NCBI GenBank assembly: GCA_025353235.1
Contig: JANXQZ010000027.1
Span: forward strand, 1-15,763
Source of the DNA: Bryobacterales bacterium
GTDB lineage: Bacteria; Acidobacteriota; Terriglobia; Bryobacterales; Bryobacteraceae
Direction of reading: 5' to 3'
DNA length: 15,763 bases
Position 1 is the first letter of the stretch. Each line of letters begins with the position of its first letter. The notes below the pieces were generated by a model. The model made no database searches, had not been told where the DNA came from, and saw only the letters and a program-made list of their open reading frames with translations. This document shows positions 1-7,741 of this stretch, one piece after another. Made by a program: the position numbers and the translations under genes.

Positions 1-291
1 CGGTTAGACCCGAAATGTCAACTCTATTGGTAATATTCGTATTCAAGAAAATCTGGATATTCGAGATGGGCACGGCTGCGCCGGCCGCAGTCGGCGCCCC
101 ACCGGTGCAGGTCAGCACAAAGTCGGCGGTAATCTCCGACAAACCCTCGGCGCGCACGTTGGCGGCACTTTCAGGGTTGCGATACAACCAAAGGGGTAAG
201 GGGCGGCCTGAGCGCGAGCGTCTTGGGGAAGAAACCCCAAAATAACAAACGTGGGCAGGTAAAACGTGGCCTGTCTGAACGAAAATGACAA
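1..291 (-). pseudogene. Secreted protein of unknown function, partial, with apparent frameshift
   Basis: This gene is read on the minus strand and runs off the left edge, so only the N-terminal part is present. From a TTG at 291, preceded by GGGAG, one frame gives a signal-peptide-like stretch: a hydrophobic run containing FYLPTFVILGFLP, then DARAQA as a plausible cleavage site, then a short mature start ending in TLKVPP. Near 158-163 the sense continues in another frame with VRAEGLSEITADFVLTCTGG, followed by an Ala/Thr-rich segment and FLNTNITNRVDISGLT up to the edge. Joining the two needs one extra base, so a base appears to be missing. The VRAEG...CTGG...FLNTN(I/V)T pattern resembles secreted beta-strand-rich proteins I recall from Solibacter-like Acidobacteriota; their function is unknown to me. 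The frameshift may be a real mutation or a sequence error. The family assignment rests on memory. Confidence 0.5.
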
Positions 292-354
292 GATGACTCC
301 CGAAACGCGTAAAAGTGGGTTCTTTACGATGGCTTACTGTAACACTTAATACAT

Positions 355-383
355 TTGTTCGCTATCACCCAAGGGAATATAGT
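355..383 (+). promoter_or_regulatory. Candidate sigma-70-type promoter for glgB
   Basis: A TTGTTC at 355-360 and a TATAGT at 378-383 are separated by exactly 17 bases. This would place the transcript start near 390 and give a leader of roughly 57 bases before the glgB ATG. It lies in the gap between the divergent secreted-protein gene and glgB. The call rests only on consensus similarity and spacing. Confidence 0.4.
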
Positions 384-446
384 TATCTAAGCAATCGTTG
401 CGCGCAATTCTGCTTTGTTCCTCGGCTCCTGCCATAATAGCGTTCG

Positions 447-2608
447 ATGACTCCGCAAGAAGTGGAAGCGATTGTCGGCGGCTACCATGGTGATCCATTC
501 CGCGTGCTTGGCCCGCACCGTGAAGCTGAAGGCTGGGAGATTCGAGCCTATCTTCCGCAGGCCGCGCAAGCCTGGGTGAGGCTCCACGGCACCCTGCTCC
601 CGATGGAGAAGACTCATGCCCAAGGGTTTTACGTAGCAGCTCTCGCCGAGGATCCCCTGGAATACCGCCTGCAACTCGACCTCTGGAGCGGAGCGGAAGC
701 CGAGGTTGAAGACCCCTATCGCTTCCCTCCGCTGCTCACCGGTTTCGATTTGCACTTGCACGGGGAAGGAACGTTCTACGAGAGCTTCGAAAGCATGGGC
801 GCTCATCTGGTTACCTGCGGGGGCGTGCGCGGCGTTCGGTTCGCAGTCTGGGCCCCGAATGCTCTGGTGGTCAGCGTCGTGGGCGATTTCAACGAGTGGG
901 ACTCCCACCGCCATCCCATGCGTCTGCGTACAGGCGGCATTTGGGAAATTTTCCTTCAGACCTGGGCGCCGGAATTTGCTACAAGTACGCGGTTCGGTCC
1001 AAGCTTCAAGGCCATTTCCAGCAAAAAGCCGACCCCTACGGGTTCGAGATGGAACTGCCCCCCAAGTCTGCCTCGATCGTGTGCGATCTTTCAACCCACG
1101 AGTGGAAAGATGACATCTGGATGGAGTCCCGCGCGAAGAAAGACTACCTGAAAGAGCCGTTCTCGATCTATGAGCTGCACCTTGGTTCGTGGCTGCGCGG
1201 TCCGCATAATGCATTCGTCAGCTACCGGGATCTGGCCGAATCGCTGGTTGCCTATGTGAAGCGCCTCGGCTATACCCATGTCGAATTGATGCCGCCCATG
1301 GAGCATCCGTTTGCAGGCTCGTGGGGCTACCAGGTAGTTGGCTACTACGCGCCCACGTCGCGCTTTGGAACGCCCCAGGATTTCATGTTCCTAATCGACC
1401 GGCTGCACCAAGCCGGCATCGGCGTTATCATCGACTGGGTGCCTGCCCATTTCCCGAAAGACGCTCACGGGCTGGCGTTTTTCGACGGCTCGGCGCTATA
1501 TGAGCATGCCGATCCGCGCCTGGGCGAGCAGCGCGAATGGGGCACCCTGGTTTTCAACTATGGGCGCAATGAAGTCCGAACTTTTCTAATTTCGAATGCT
1601 CTCTTTTGGTTGAAGCAATATCACATCGACGGATTGCGAGTAGACGCCGTAGCCTCCATGCTGTATCTGGATTACTCGCGCGAACCCGGCGCCTGGGTGC
1701 CGAACATGCATGGCGGAAATGAGAATCTGGAAGCCATTGATTTCTTAAAGCGCTTCAACGAACTAGCGCACACCTTCCCTGGAGTGGTCACGATCGCGGA
1801 GGAGTCCACCGCTTTTCCAGGCGTGTCCAGACCCGTGTATCTGAACGGGCTCGGATTCACCATGAAGTGGAACATGGGCTGGATGCACGACATGCTGGAC
1901 TACTTCGGCCAGGATCCGATCCATCGCAAATTCCACCACAACCACATCACGTTCAGCATGGTGTACGCGTTTACCGAAAATTTCGTGCTGCCTGTTTCGC
2001 ATGATGAAGTGGTGCACTTGAAGTATGCGCTGCTAAGCAAGATGCCGGGGGACGTCTGGCAGAAGTTCGCCAACGTGCGGGCGTTCCTCGGGTACATGTA
2101 TGGCCACCCCGGCAAGAAATTGCTGTTCATGGGTTCCGAGATCGGGCAGTGGGATGAGTGGAACCACGATGTCAGCGTGCCGTGGGACTTGCTGCAGTTC
2201 GACAATCATCGCAAGCTGCAAGACATGTCGCGCGACCTGAATCTTCTGTACCGGTCACACCCCGCTCTGTATGAGGTGGATTTCCAATACAAGGGATTCG
2301 AGTGGATCGATTTCCGCGATATGGAAAATTCGGTAATTTCGTTTCTGCGACGCGCTGCGGACGAGAGCGTGTTCCTTCTGTTTTGCTGCAACTTTACGCC
2401 GGTGCCGCGGCTCAATTACCGCATCGGCGTGCCGGAGCCGGGGCTGTATCGAGAGATTTTCAATACGGATTCGGAGCTCTACGGCGGCAGCAACATGGGC
2501 AATGGCGGGCAGGTGTGGGCGCAGCCAATAGCGGAGCACAATCGGCAACATAGCGTGAATATTACTCTGCCGCCTCTAGCTGTGTTGATCTTTGAATTGC
2601 AGCGCTGA
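447..2608 (+). pseudogene. glgB: 1,4-alpha-glucan branching enzyme (GH13), broken by a one-base frameshift
   Basis: GlgB makes the alpha-1,6 branches of glycogen by cutting an alpha-1,4 chain and transferring it, in the cytoplasm. The ATG at 447 opens with a typical start (HGDPFRVLGPH near residue 16). An N-terminal carbohydrate-binding region including [12 protein letters not shown] follows, then the GH13 barrel. The barrel shows [21 protein letters not shown] (nucleophile about D400), [12 protein letters not shown] (acid/base about E452/E453) and SHDEVVH (about D520). With one base restored the protein would be about 720 residues, close to the usual bacterial length. The frame changes near 957: the first part reads to WEIFL and the sense resumes as [10 protein letters not shown], as if CTTCCAG had become CTTCAG. 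As written, translation from 447 stops at 1151, before the catalytic barrel. The downstream frame stays open from 896 to the stop at 2608, so the break may be recent or a sequencing error. No other glycogen gene is in view. Confidence 0.9.
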
Positions 2609-2613
2609 GACGC

Positions 2614-2625
2614 GAGTTATAACTC
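2614..2625. other. Perfect 12-base palindrome after glgB
   Basis: GAGTTATAACTC lies 5 bases after the glgB stop codon. It is a perfect palindrome with no loop and no following T-tract, so it is a poor intrinsic terminator and could equally be a protein-binding site or chance. The rest of 2609-2710 shows nothing recognisable before the insertion-sequence relic begins. Confidence 0.25.
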
Positions 2626-2710
2626 CTCGCCCTTTACAATTGGAGAGCCAAACAGCGATCCCCCATTGGTCGGGACCTCTCGATGCTCGCCATGTGTATT
2701 GTCGAGGGCT

Positions 2711-2858
2711 ACTAAGCGACTGTAAGACAATAACTGTCGCATTATGAGCGAGGCGGAATGGTGTAGTTCCATTCGCCATGGCAGGTATCGGGGAGCAGTT
2801 GGACGGCGGCAAATTCCTGCTTGCCGACCCTGACTCCTTTCGGGTATTTGCCGGTGTC
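2711..2858 (-). repeat. Left 148-bp inverted arm of the IS relic
   Basis: The reverse complement of this stretch matches 3252-3399 over all 148 positions with 6 mismatches that I counted by eye, about 96% identity. It includes the transposase 3' coding end and about 31 bases of non-coding terminus beyond the stop codon. Confidence 0.9.
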
Positions 2859-3250
2859 TAGTTGGCTTTGCACACGAAGACCGGTTCTCGTCGTGGTGGC
2901 GGCGATCAGGTTGGCGATGACTTCATGACTCACAGGCGGTTTGCCGCGCCAGTTCTTGGTGATGCAGGAGAACAGACGATGCTCGATTTTGTTCCATTTG
3001 CTAATTCCGGGCGGGAAGTGGCAGACCGAGATCTCCAGCCTCGTTTCGTCGGCCAGTTTCTGCAGCTCCAGTTTCCACAGCTGCGCTCGCGACCCGTTGC
3101 TGCCTCCGCCATCTGCTGTAATCAGGAGTTGACGGGCCTGCGGATACGCCTCTGACCCATCATGTTCCACCATCGCCTGATACTCTCGCCGGCGAACGCC
3201 GACGTGTCACGATCGGTGCCAACACTGACCCAGCCCGCATTCAGACCCAA
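2742..3250 (-). pseudogene. ISAzo13-family transposase, C-terminal fragment with frameshift
   Basis: This is the C-terminal half of a DDE transposase that would cut and join IS ends. Reading the minus strand from 3250, one frame gives NAGWVSVGTDRDTSAFAGE and SIRRWWNMMGQ. Near 3143-3150 the sense moves to the next frame with YPQARQLLITADGGGSNGSR, and continues through HFPPGISKWNKIEHRLFS to HGEWNYTIPPRS at the stop at 2742. The Asp of ITADGG and the Glu of NKIEH fit the catalytic DDE residues of this family. The N-terminal half, including the first catalytic Asp region, is missing. At 3250 the coding sense ends abruptly at the junction with an inverted second fragment. The frame change again looks like one missing base. 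Confidence 0.85.
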
Positions 3251-3251
3251 A

Positions 3252-3368
3252 GATACCGGCAAATACCCGAAAGGAGTCAAGGCCGGCAAGCAGGAATTTG
3301 CCGCCGTCCAACTGCTCCCCGATACCATCCATGGCGAATGGAACTACACCATTCCGCCTCGCTCATAA
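3252..3368 (+). pseudogene. ISAzo13-family transposase, extreme C-terminal fragment
   Basis: Thirty-eight codons plus a stop encode DTGKYPKGVKAGKQEFAAVQ, then LLPDTIHGEWNYTIPPRS. This is the same C-terminus as on the opposite strand at 2742-2858, with a few substitutions (KA for RV, I for C). An open frame extends upstream to 3162, but that part is the antisense of the other transposase fragment and has no homologous sense. It is not expected to make a functional product. Confidence 0.85.
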
Positions 3369-3399
3369 TGCGACACTTATTGTCTTACAGTCGCTTAGT
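3252..3399 (+). repeat. Right 148-bp inverted arm of the IS relic
   Basis: This is the partner of 2711-2858. Homology starts sharply at GATACCGGC and ends at CGCTTAGT. The two arms flank a unique 393-bp core. Confidence 0.9.
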
Positions 3400-3499
3400 C
3401 GGTGTTTACCCGCCTTGACGATATCAGGAGAAGCGGAAAAATCGAGAGGGGGCGATGCTAAGTTGTTGGGAAGAGCGGAGATAAATTTCGAGATAGTTG

Positions 3500-4315
3500 C
3501 TACCGCTTTTGCAAAAGCCATTTGGTGCGAGTATACGCGATCCGAAAGCCCTGACGCTCGGCATTGCGTTGGCTGACGCTGCCGGATTCAGCACAGATCA
3601 TCCCAAGATCGCATCCCCGAGCGACGGCCGTGTTCATGCGAATTTCGAGCAGCGCTCGCTGCGCACCCTGATTGCGGGCTTCCGGGATGGTGGCGGCCCC
3701 CGCGAACAGAGCTACGCGCTCAGGACACAGGAGCATGCCGGTGGCGATCGGCTCTCCATCGAGGTGTGCGAAGAATGCCAGCGAAGCGTTTGTTGAGGCA
3801 ACTACCCGGCTAAACTCCAGCAGGGACTCCGCAGGGGCGGATTGCCCGGCCCATCCTCGGGCTGAGATCTGCGACCAGAGTTCCTCCTCGCCTTGGACGA
3901 TAAGGCGCGTTCGCAGGCGCGGGTTGGGCGGGCTTGGCGAAACGGTGCCGGATGATAGGGGCTGGTACATGACGCTGGTGAATTCGATGGGGCGATAGCC
4001 GCGCTGGGCCAACATGTCCGCTACAGGGATGCCCGCAAGGGGGCTCACTTCGTGACAGACCGGAGCGCCTCGTTCGTGAAAAAAGGATTCGAGGCGATCC
4101 AGATCCACAGCTGCTGTTTCGGCGAAAAGGCCTAGGCCAAAGGTCTGTGTGACTGGCGAGGCGGGGCCGTCGAACATGGCATAGGTGCCAGCGGCTTCGA
4201 TCCACTCCGCGGCTTTCTCCGGCGATACCCGGCGGCGCGCTTCCACGAAAGAGGCACCTGCTAAGGCCTCGGTGCGTTCGAGGCGGCGCGCAAGTTCAAG
4301 GTCTGCGTAGATCAT
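3500..4315 (-). CDS. GNAT-family N-acetyltransferase
   Basis: This 271-residue protein belongs to the GNAT fold, which transfers an acetyl group from acetyl-CoA to an amine; the substrate cannot be told from sequence. The recognisable GNAT domain is the C-terminal half. It contains FFAHLDGEPIATGMLL (about 181-196), then the acetyl-CoA-binding segment ATIPEARNQGAQRALL (about 208-223), then AESGSVSQRNAERQGF (about 242-257), a pattern common in GNATs. The N-terminal 140 residues look like a degenerate second GNAT-like half, as in several two-domain GNATs; that is an inference. The ATG at 4315 overlaps the stop of the upstream protease gene by four bases (ATGA), so the two are probably translationally coupled and form one operon. 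No signal peptide or membrane segment is visible. Confidence 0.85.
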   Translation of the reverse strand: MIYADLELARRLERTEALAGASFVEARRRVSPEKAAEWIEAAGTYAMFDGPASPVTQTFGLGLFAETAAVDLDRLESFFHERGAPVCHEVSPLAGIPVADMLAQRGYRPIEFTSVMYQPLSSGTVSPSPPNPRLRTRLIVQGEEELWSQISARGWAGQSAPAESLLEFSRVVASTNASLAFFAHLDGEPIATGMLLCPERVALFAGAATIPEARNQGAQRALLEIRMNTAVARGCDLGMICAESGSVSQRNAERQGFRIAYTRTKWLLQKR

Positions 4316-5343
4316 GACGATTGAGTGAGGACGTCCGTGCTGCTCGGGCTCTCTCGGCTGTCAAGAGCCTCGAGGCCCAGTGCTACCACCAACATCACGA
4401 TTGCGATCTGTGTCATAGCGTTGATTCGGTGAGCCTCGACCACGTAAATTGCCAACGTCACTGCCAGCACGATGCACCCGGCCACTTTCGTATTGGCGAA
4501 AACCTGCTTGACTGCTTTCAGAGCTCCGCGCCAAGCGAAGTATGTACCGATCGCGAACACTACCAGCAGCGCGCCTTGCCAAAGCGGCGTCAGCGGAACA
4601 TTGATGATGGCATGAGCAATGATCGATGGAACCAGTGATCGCGTCCAGGCAAATACGACTCCGAGGCCGATCGCGAGACAAAGCAAGCTCGCGATCATGC
4701 TGATGTTGTATGCGTTCGCGATCAGATATTGGGGGTGCGCGAAGGTAAAAAAGCAGGCGGTGCCGATAATTGCCGGCCCATCTCCCCAATCCTCGGCCAG
4801 CCGCCGCTGATAGTATCCGCGAAAGAGGAGTTCTTCCACCACTGGTATGAGCGCATAGCTCAGGATTCCCGCAAATAGCCAGAACTGCCAGCGCCGCCAG
4901 GACATGTCGAAGAACGCCTGCCTCCAGGGGGCCATCGCGCCCAGAGGATGAACAGCGTCAACCAGAGTGTGGACCAGCACCGGCCATTGCGTCATGACGG
5001 AGGTTGCTAGCCCAGCCAGGATCAGCATCTTCCACGGGCGGCCCGCTCTGGTAAGGCCATAAGAGGCGGGTCCTCGCCGCCGATGCCACCAGTTAATCGG
5101 GATGATGAGCACGAAATAGGAAAGATAGATAAGAATCAAGGCCAGGAAAAGTTGGCGCGATGCAACCAGCAGCTCCGCGTCCGTTGTGTGAATGGTCAGC
5201 AGGTCAAACGGATTGGTGGGTGAGATGAGCCGCCAGTGCGCCAGCAATTGCACGACCTTGTCGTTCAGAAAGGCTCCGGCGAGATACACTCCAAGCACTT
5301 CCAGGAGAGCCGCCGTTCGTCGTCGAGTCTGAATGCTCACCAC
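4312..5343 (-). CDS. CPBP-family intramembrane metalloprotease (CAAX/Abi type)
   Basis: This 343-residue membrane protein has several hydrophobic segments (about 64-84, 105-123, 153-170, 190-207, 213-233, 255-270, 287-302 and 309-325). It carries the three motifs of the CPBP (CAAX protease and bacteriocin-processing) family: EELLFRGYY at 170-178 (EExxxR), FFTFAH at 198-203 (FxxxH) and HAIIN at 244-248 (HxxxN). The two Glu and the two His are the expected metal and catalytic residues. Bacterial members are linked to peptide processing or membrane-protein cleavage; the substrate here is unknown. The start is one of two consecutive GTG codons (5343 or 5340). No Shine-Dalgarno sequence is seen, and a TATACT lies only four bases upstream. 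The gene is followed with a four-base overlap by a GNAT acetyltransferase and is divergent from the DUF2306 gene. Confidence 0.88.
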   Translation of the reverse strand: MVSIQTRRRTAALLEVLGVYLAGAFLNDKVVQLLAHWRLISPTNPFDLLTIHTTDAELLVASRQLFLALILIYLSYFVLIIPINWWHRRRGPASYGLTRAGRPWKMLILAGLATSVMTQWPVLVHTLVDAVHPLGAMAPWRQAFFDMSWRRWQFWLFAGILSYALIPVVEELLFRGYYQRRLAEDWGDGPAIIGTACFFTFAHPQYLIANAYNISMIASLLCLAIGLGVVFAWTRSLVPSIIAHAIINVPLTPLWQGALLVVFAIGTYFAWRGALKAVKQVFANTKVAGCIVLAVTLAIYVVEAHRINAMTQIAIVMLVVALGLEALDSRESPSSTDVLTQSS

Positions 5344-5347
5344 GTAG

Positions 5348-5353
5348 AGTATA
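5348..5353 (-). promoter_or_regulatory. Possible -10 element for the CPBP protease gene
   Basis: On the minus strand TATACT ends four bases before the first GTG of the gene. If it is used, the transcript would be leaderless or nearly so, starting at one of the two GTG codons. The matching -35 position (ATTTAG at 5371-5376) is poor, so this remains a weak call. Confidence 0.25.
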
Positions 5354-5423
5354 TAAAATTGGGCATAAGGCTAAATACCGTACCCGCATTGAACACTGAA
5401 GAGAGCCTCCACGTATTCTCAGC

Positions 5424-6236
5424 ATGCTCTCACTCTTGCCGGTACACATCGCGGCGGGCGGACTAGCCATTATCTCGGGCGGTGTCGCGCTGGCGGCGTC
5501 GAAAGGCGCCACGCTGCATAAACGAAGCGGGCTGCTTTTCGTCTATGCGATGCTCACGATGGGAATCAGCGGGTCCATCCTGGCGCTGCGTCAGAGTCTG
5601 ACGAACGCGAATGTGTTGGGCGGCTTCATGGCTTGCTATTTCGTGATCACCGCGCTGACCACTGTGCGTCCTGTCTCTGCCTGGACCCGCAGGTTGAACT
5701 CGGTGGCTCTCGTGGTGGTGGTTGCGCTCTCGCTCATCTACATCGGTATGGGGTTTAAGGCGCTCGCCAGTCCTGGCGGTACGCTGGCTGGGGTCCCGTT
5801 CTTCATGATGTTCTTTCTCGCGACGGTGACGACATTGGCCGCGATTGGTGATGTTCGCGTCATGCGGTCCGGAGTGTTGCGAGCAGCGCCTCGGCTCGCG
5901 CGGCACCTTTGGCGCATGTGCTTCGCCCTGTTTATCGCGGCCGGATCGTTTTTCTCGATTCGCGAGCGCGTCGCGAAGGTCCTTCCCGAGCCATTTACGA
6001 CCCCTTGGATGCGCGCACTTCCTGTAGCTTTGGTGTTCGCGGCGATGTTCTATTGGCTGTGGCGCGTCCGTACCCGGCGTACGTTAGCGCGCGATAAAAC
6101 AAAACCGTTCCGCGAAACCGGCCACTTGCGATTAGATTTGGTCGGTCAGCCAGCGGGCCTGATCACTGCACCCAAGCTTCCGGCGAAAGCCTTTCTTCAT
6201 TCGTTCTGGTTCTACTATCCCGGGCAAACGCTGTGA
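5424..6236 (+). CDS. DUF2306-like multi-pass membrane protein
   Basis: This 270-residue protein has about seven hydrophobic segments (about 5-24, 36-54, 64-80, 92-111, 123-142, 163-178 and 197-213). The start LPVHIAAGGLAIISGG followed by LHKRSGLLFVYAML matches the DUF2306 family pattern: a His in helix 1 and an HxRxG-type motif before helix 2. A further His at 161 (RHLWRM) lies before a late helix. The function of the family is not established. The last 48 residues, from RRTLARDKTKPF on, are hydrophilic and then end in LHSFWFYYPGQTL. They look like an extra tail rather than part of the family core. The ATG at 5424 is preferred because family similarity starts within six residues. The gene is divergent from the CPBP protease across an 80-base gap and convergent with the S41 peptidase. 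Confidence 0.75.
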   Translation: MLSLLPVHIAAGGLAIISGGVALAASKGATLHKRSGLLFVYAMLTMGISGSILALRQSLTNANVLGGFMACYFVITALTTVRPVSAWTRRLNSVALVVVVALSLIYIGMGFKALASPGGTLAGVPFFMMFFLATVTTLAAIGDVRVMRSGVLRAAPRLARHLWRMCFALFIAAGSFFSIRERVAKVLPEPFTTPWMRALPVALVFAAMFYWLWRVRTRRTLARDKTKPFRETGHLRLDLVGQPAGLITAPKLPAKAFLHSFWFYYPGQTL

Positions 6237-6397
6237 TGGTACTGCCACGACTCCAAGCTTTGCCGCCCCCCGGGTAAATGGCTCAACGGTACCCTTCGTC
6301 CCTGCATAAACGGAGGGGCCGGTGCGGTTAGGCGGGAAGCGACGCTGGAAATATCCAAAAAAGCTCTACTTCCCCGTCTGATCCCTGGACATAGCCT
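6237..6397. other. Convergent gap without a clear terminator
   Basis: This 161-base gap lies between convergent genes, where a bidirectional terminator would be expected. The best pairing is GGGTA with TACCC about 13 bases apart (near 6273-6295), which is weak. A short A-run lies at about 6356-6361. No strong hairpin with a T-tract was found. Confidence 0.3.
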
Positions 6398-7741
6398 CTA
6401 ACGCCTCAACGACTTCTTACCGGCCAGAGCCACAGCCGTCGTCAGCGCGTCAGAGGCCTTCACTTTGACATCCGGTGCAACGCCAGCGCCCTCCCAGTCG
6501 ACTGTCGAATACGGGTTGATGGGCTTGACCTCCGGGATGGCGATTCCGAAGTGATCGTCGATCCGATAGATCACTCCCGCGTGGGCACTGCCTCGCGTTG
6601 TCTCGCCGACTAAGGTCGCGCGTTTCAGCATCTTGAAGTTATAGCAAAAATCCTCGGCGGCCGAAATCGTTCTGGATGAGGTCAGGAGGTACAGGGGCTT
6701 GTCGGCCAGTTTAGTTCCCGGGACAGGCGAGTGAGTCCAGGACTGCTCCGTCACGTTGTCTCGGGGATTATACATGTACTCCGGGTGATCGAAGAAATAG
6801 GAGGCAATCAGCATCACCATATTGCCGAAGCCCCCGCTGTTGTCACGTAAGTCCAAGATGACAGACTGCGCTTCGTTCAACGCAGCCATGGCAGCTTGCG
6901 CCGTGTCCTTGCAAGCGGCGGTATCTGGATAGAAGTTGAACTTTAGATAGCCGATATTGTTCGGCAAGATCTGCGGATCTTCGAAGGTACAGTTTTGCCG
7001 CAACATCGCGGTCTTATAACGATCTCGGGCTTCGGCGGAGGGTGCCGGAGGTGGCCCATTCGGCAAGAGCCGGTCACTATAAACAAGTTCGATGTGCAGA
7101 TCCTGACTCACTTTCCGTAGCTGTCGGGTGAGCGCGAAAGCGAAGTCCCTGATGTCCGTTATGGTGTTGAAGCCACCACTGATTTCGGTTGCCTGAAGTG
7201 CCTCAGTCGCTTTTTTCGCAGTAGCGGAATCAAAGTAGTGTTCCTTCAGCTTCGCTGCGATTGCCAGAATGATTTCGTGGCGCTTCGCGGCATCGATTTT
7301 GAGTGCCGCTGCCAAGTCGGATGCGCGCTGCGGTTCTGCCCGTTGGGGCTCGATTTGAGCCATCATCGGCTGCCGAGGGAAGTTCGATTTCCCACCACTT
7401 GCTGAACCGCCAAAGCTAACGGGAAGAGCTCCCAGTAGAATCATCGAGACCAGGAACCCCATAAACAGTGACGAGGCCGTAGGGGATTCGGGTCCGACGA
7501 ACTGAAAGCAAAGTTCACCATTGGCCCCACAGGAAACCTGCGGAATCGGTGATCGCGAGCGGTAAATCGAAGCCGTCGCTACGAGGTCCCGGATCAGGTC
7601 AAGACCAAGTCTTAACCTGCGGAAAAGACCCTTTTCATCTCGGGAGCGATCCATGACGAGACGCAAAGCTTCCTCGTGATAACGTTGGCGAAAGCCCGAA
7701 GGATACAACCGCACCAGGACGGCACAAAGCTTCTCAGACAT
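6398..7741 (-). CDS. Membrane-anchored S41-type (C-terminal-processing/IRBP-like) peptidase
   Basis: This protein of about 447 residues has three parts. Residues 1-60 include LYPSGFRQRYHEEALRLV, like the segment found at the start of many acidobacterial permeases that are paired with PadR regulators. A hydrophobic stretch at about 90-110 is a single membrane anchor. The remainder is an S41-type peptidase domain with NNIGYLKFNFYP, then SVILDLRDNSGG, then LTSSRTISAAEDF, where the Ser of SAAE (about residue 360) is the expected nucleophile, and VGETTRGSAHAG. There is no clear PDZ domain, as in IRBP-like members. The domain is probably outside the cytoplasmic membrane (inference). I chose the ATG at 7741 over the GTG at 7747 because AGAGG sits five bases before the ATG. 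The gene overlaps the PadR stop by eight bases, so the two are co-transcribed and PadR probably controls it. Confidence 0.85.
   Translation of the reverse strand: MSEKLCAVLVRLYPSGFRQRYHEEALRLVMDRSRDEKGLFRRLRLGLDLIRDLVATASIYRSRSPIPQVSCGANGELCFQFVGPESPTASSLFMGFLVSMILLGALPVSFGGSASGGKSNFPRQPMMAQIEPQRAEPQRASDLAAALKIDAAKRHEIILAIAAKLKEHYFDSATAKKATEALQATEISGGFNTITDIRDFAFALTRQLRKVSQDLHIELVYSDRLLPNGPPPAPSAEARDRYKTAMLRQNCTFEDPQILPNNIGYLKFNFYPDTAACKDTAQAAMAALNEAQSVILDLRDNSGGFGNMVMLIASYFFDHPEYMYNPRDNVTEQSWTHSPVPGTKLADKPLYLLTSSRTISAAEDFCYNFKMLKRATLVGETTRGSAHAGVIYRIDDHFGIAIPEVKPINPYSTVDWEGAGVAPDVKVKASDALTTAVALAGKKSLRR

Larger units (their letters stand above)
2711..3399. mobile_element. ISAzo13-type insertion sequence relic with two identical inverted ends
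   Basis: This 689-bp element is bounded by ACTAAGCGACTGTAAGACAA on the left and its complement on the right. The inner part and left end carry the C-terminal half of a DDE transposase on the minus strand. The right end carries only the last 39 codons of the same kind of transposase on the plus strand. The N-terminal half and the true opposite end of the IS are absent. No convincing target-site duplication is visible: the flanks are GGGCT on the left and CGGTG on the right. The element cannot make a working transposase. Because both termini are intact copies of one IS end, it might still be recognised by a transposase from elsewhere in the genome. The family assignment is from the C-terminal HGEWNYTI motif and the LLITADGGGSNG and WNKIEHRLFS catalytic segments. 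Confidence 0.8.

Noticed and set aside
15..245. Plus-strand open frame of 76 codons at the left edge
   Set aside because: It is antisense to the secreted-protein segment on the minus strand (VRAEG...CTGG...FLNTN), which reads as real protein.
945..960. Programmed -1 frameshift in glgB at the A/T run GAAATTTTCC
   Set aside because: The AAATTTT heptamer is in phase with the second frame, not the first, so it cannot shift ribosomes in the needed direction. GlgB is also not known for recoding.
387..1214. Long minus-strand open frame of 275 codons opposite glgB
   Set aside because: It is antisense to the clear GlgB N-terminal coding region, is Arg/Ser/His-rich and has no domain. It is a shadow of the GC-rich third positions.
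3298..3576. Plus-strand open frame of 92 codons running from the IS end to the GNAT gene
   Set aside because: Its first part is an alternative frame of the transposase C-terminus and its end is antisense to the GNAT gene. It has no independent support.
4361..4789. Second minus-strand frame of 142 codons inside the CPBP protease gene
   Set aside because: It lies fully within the protease gene in another frame, with Arg/His-rich composition and no motif.
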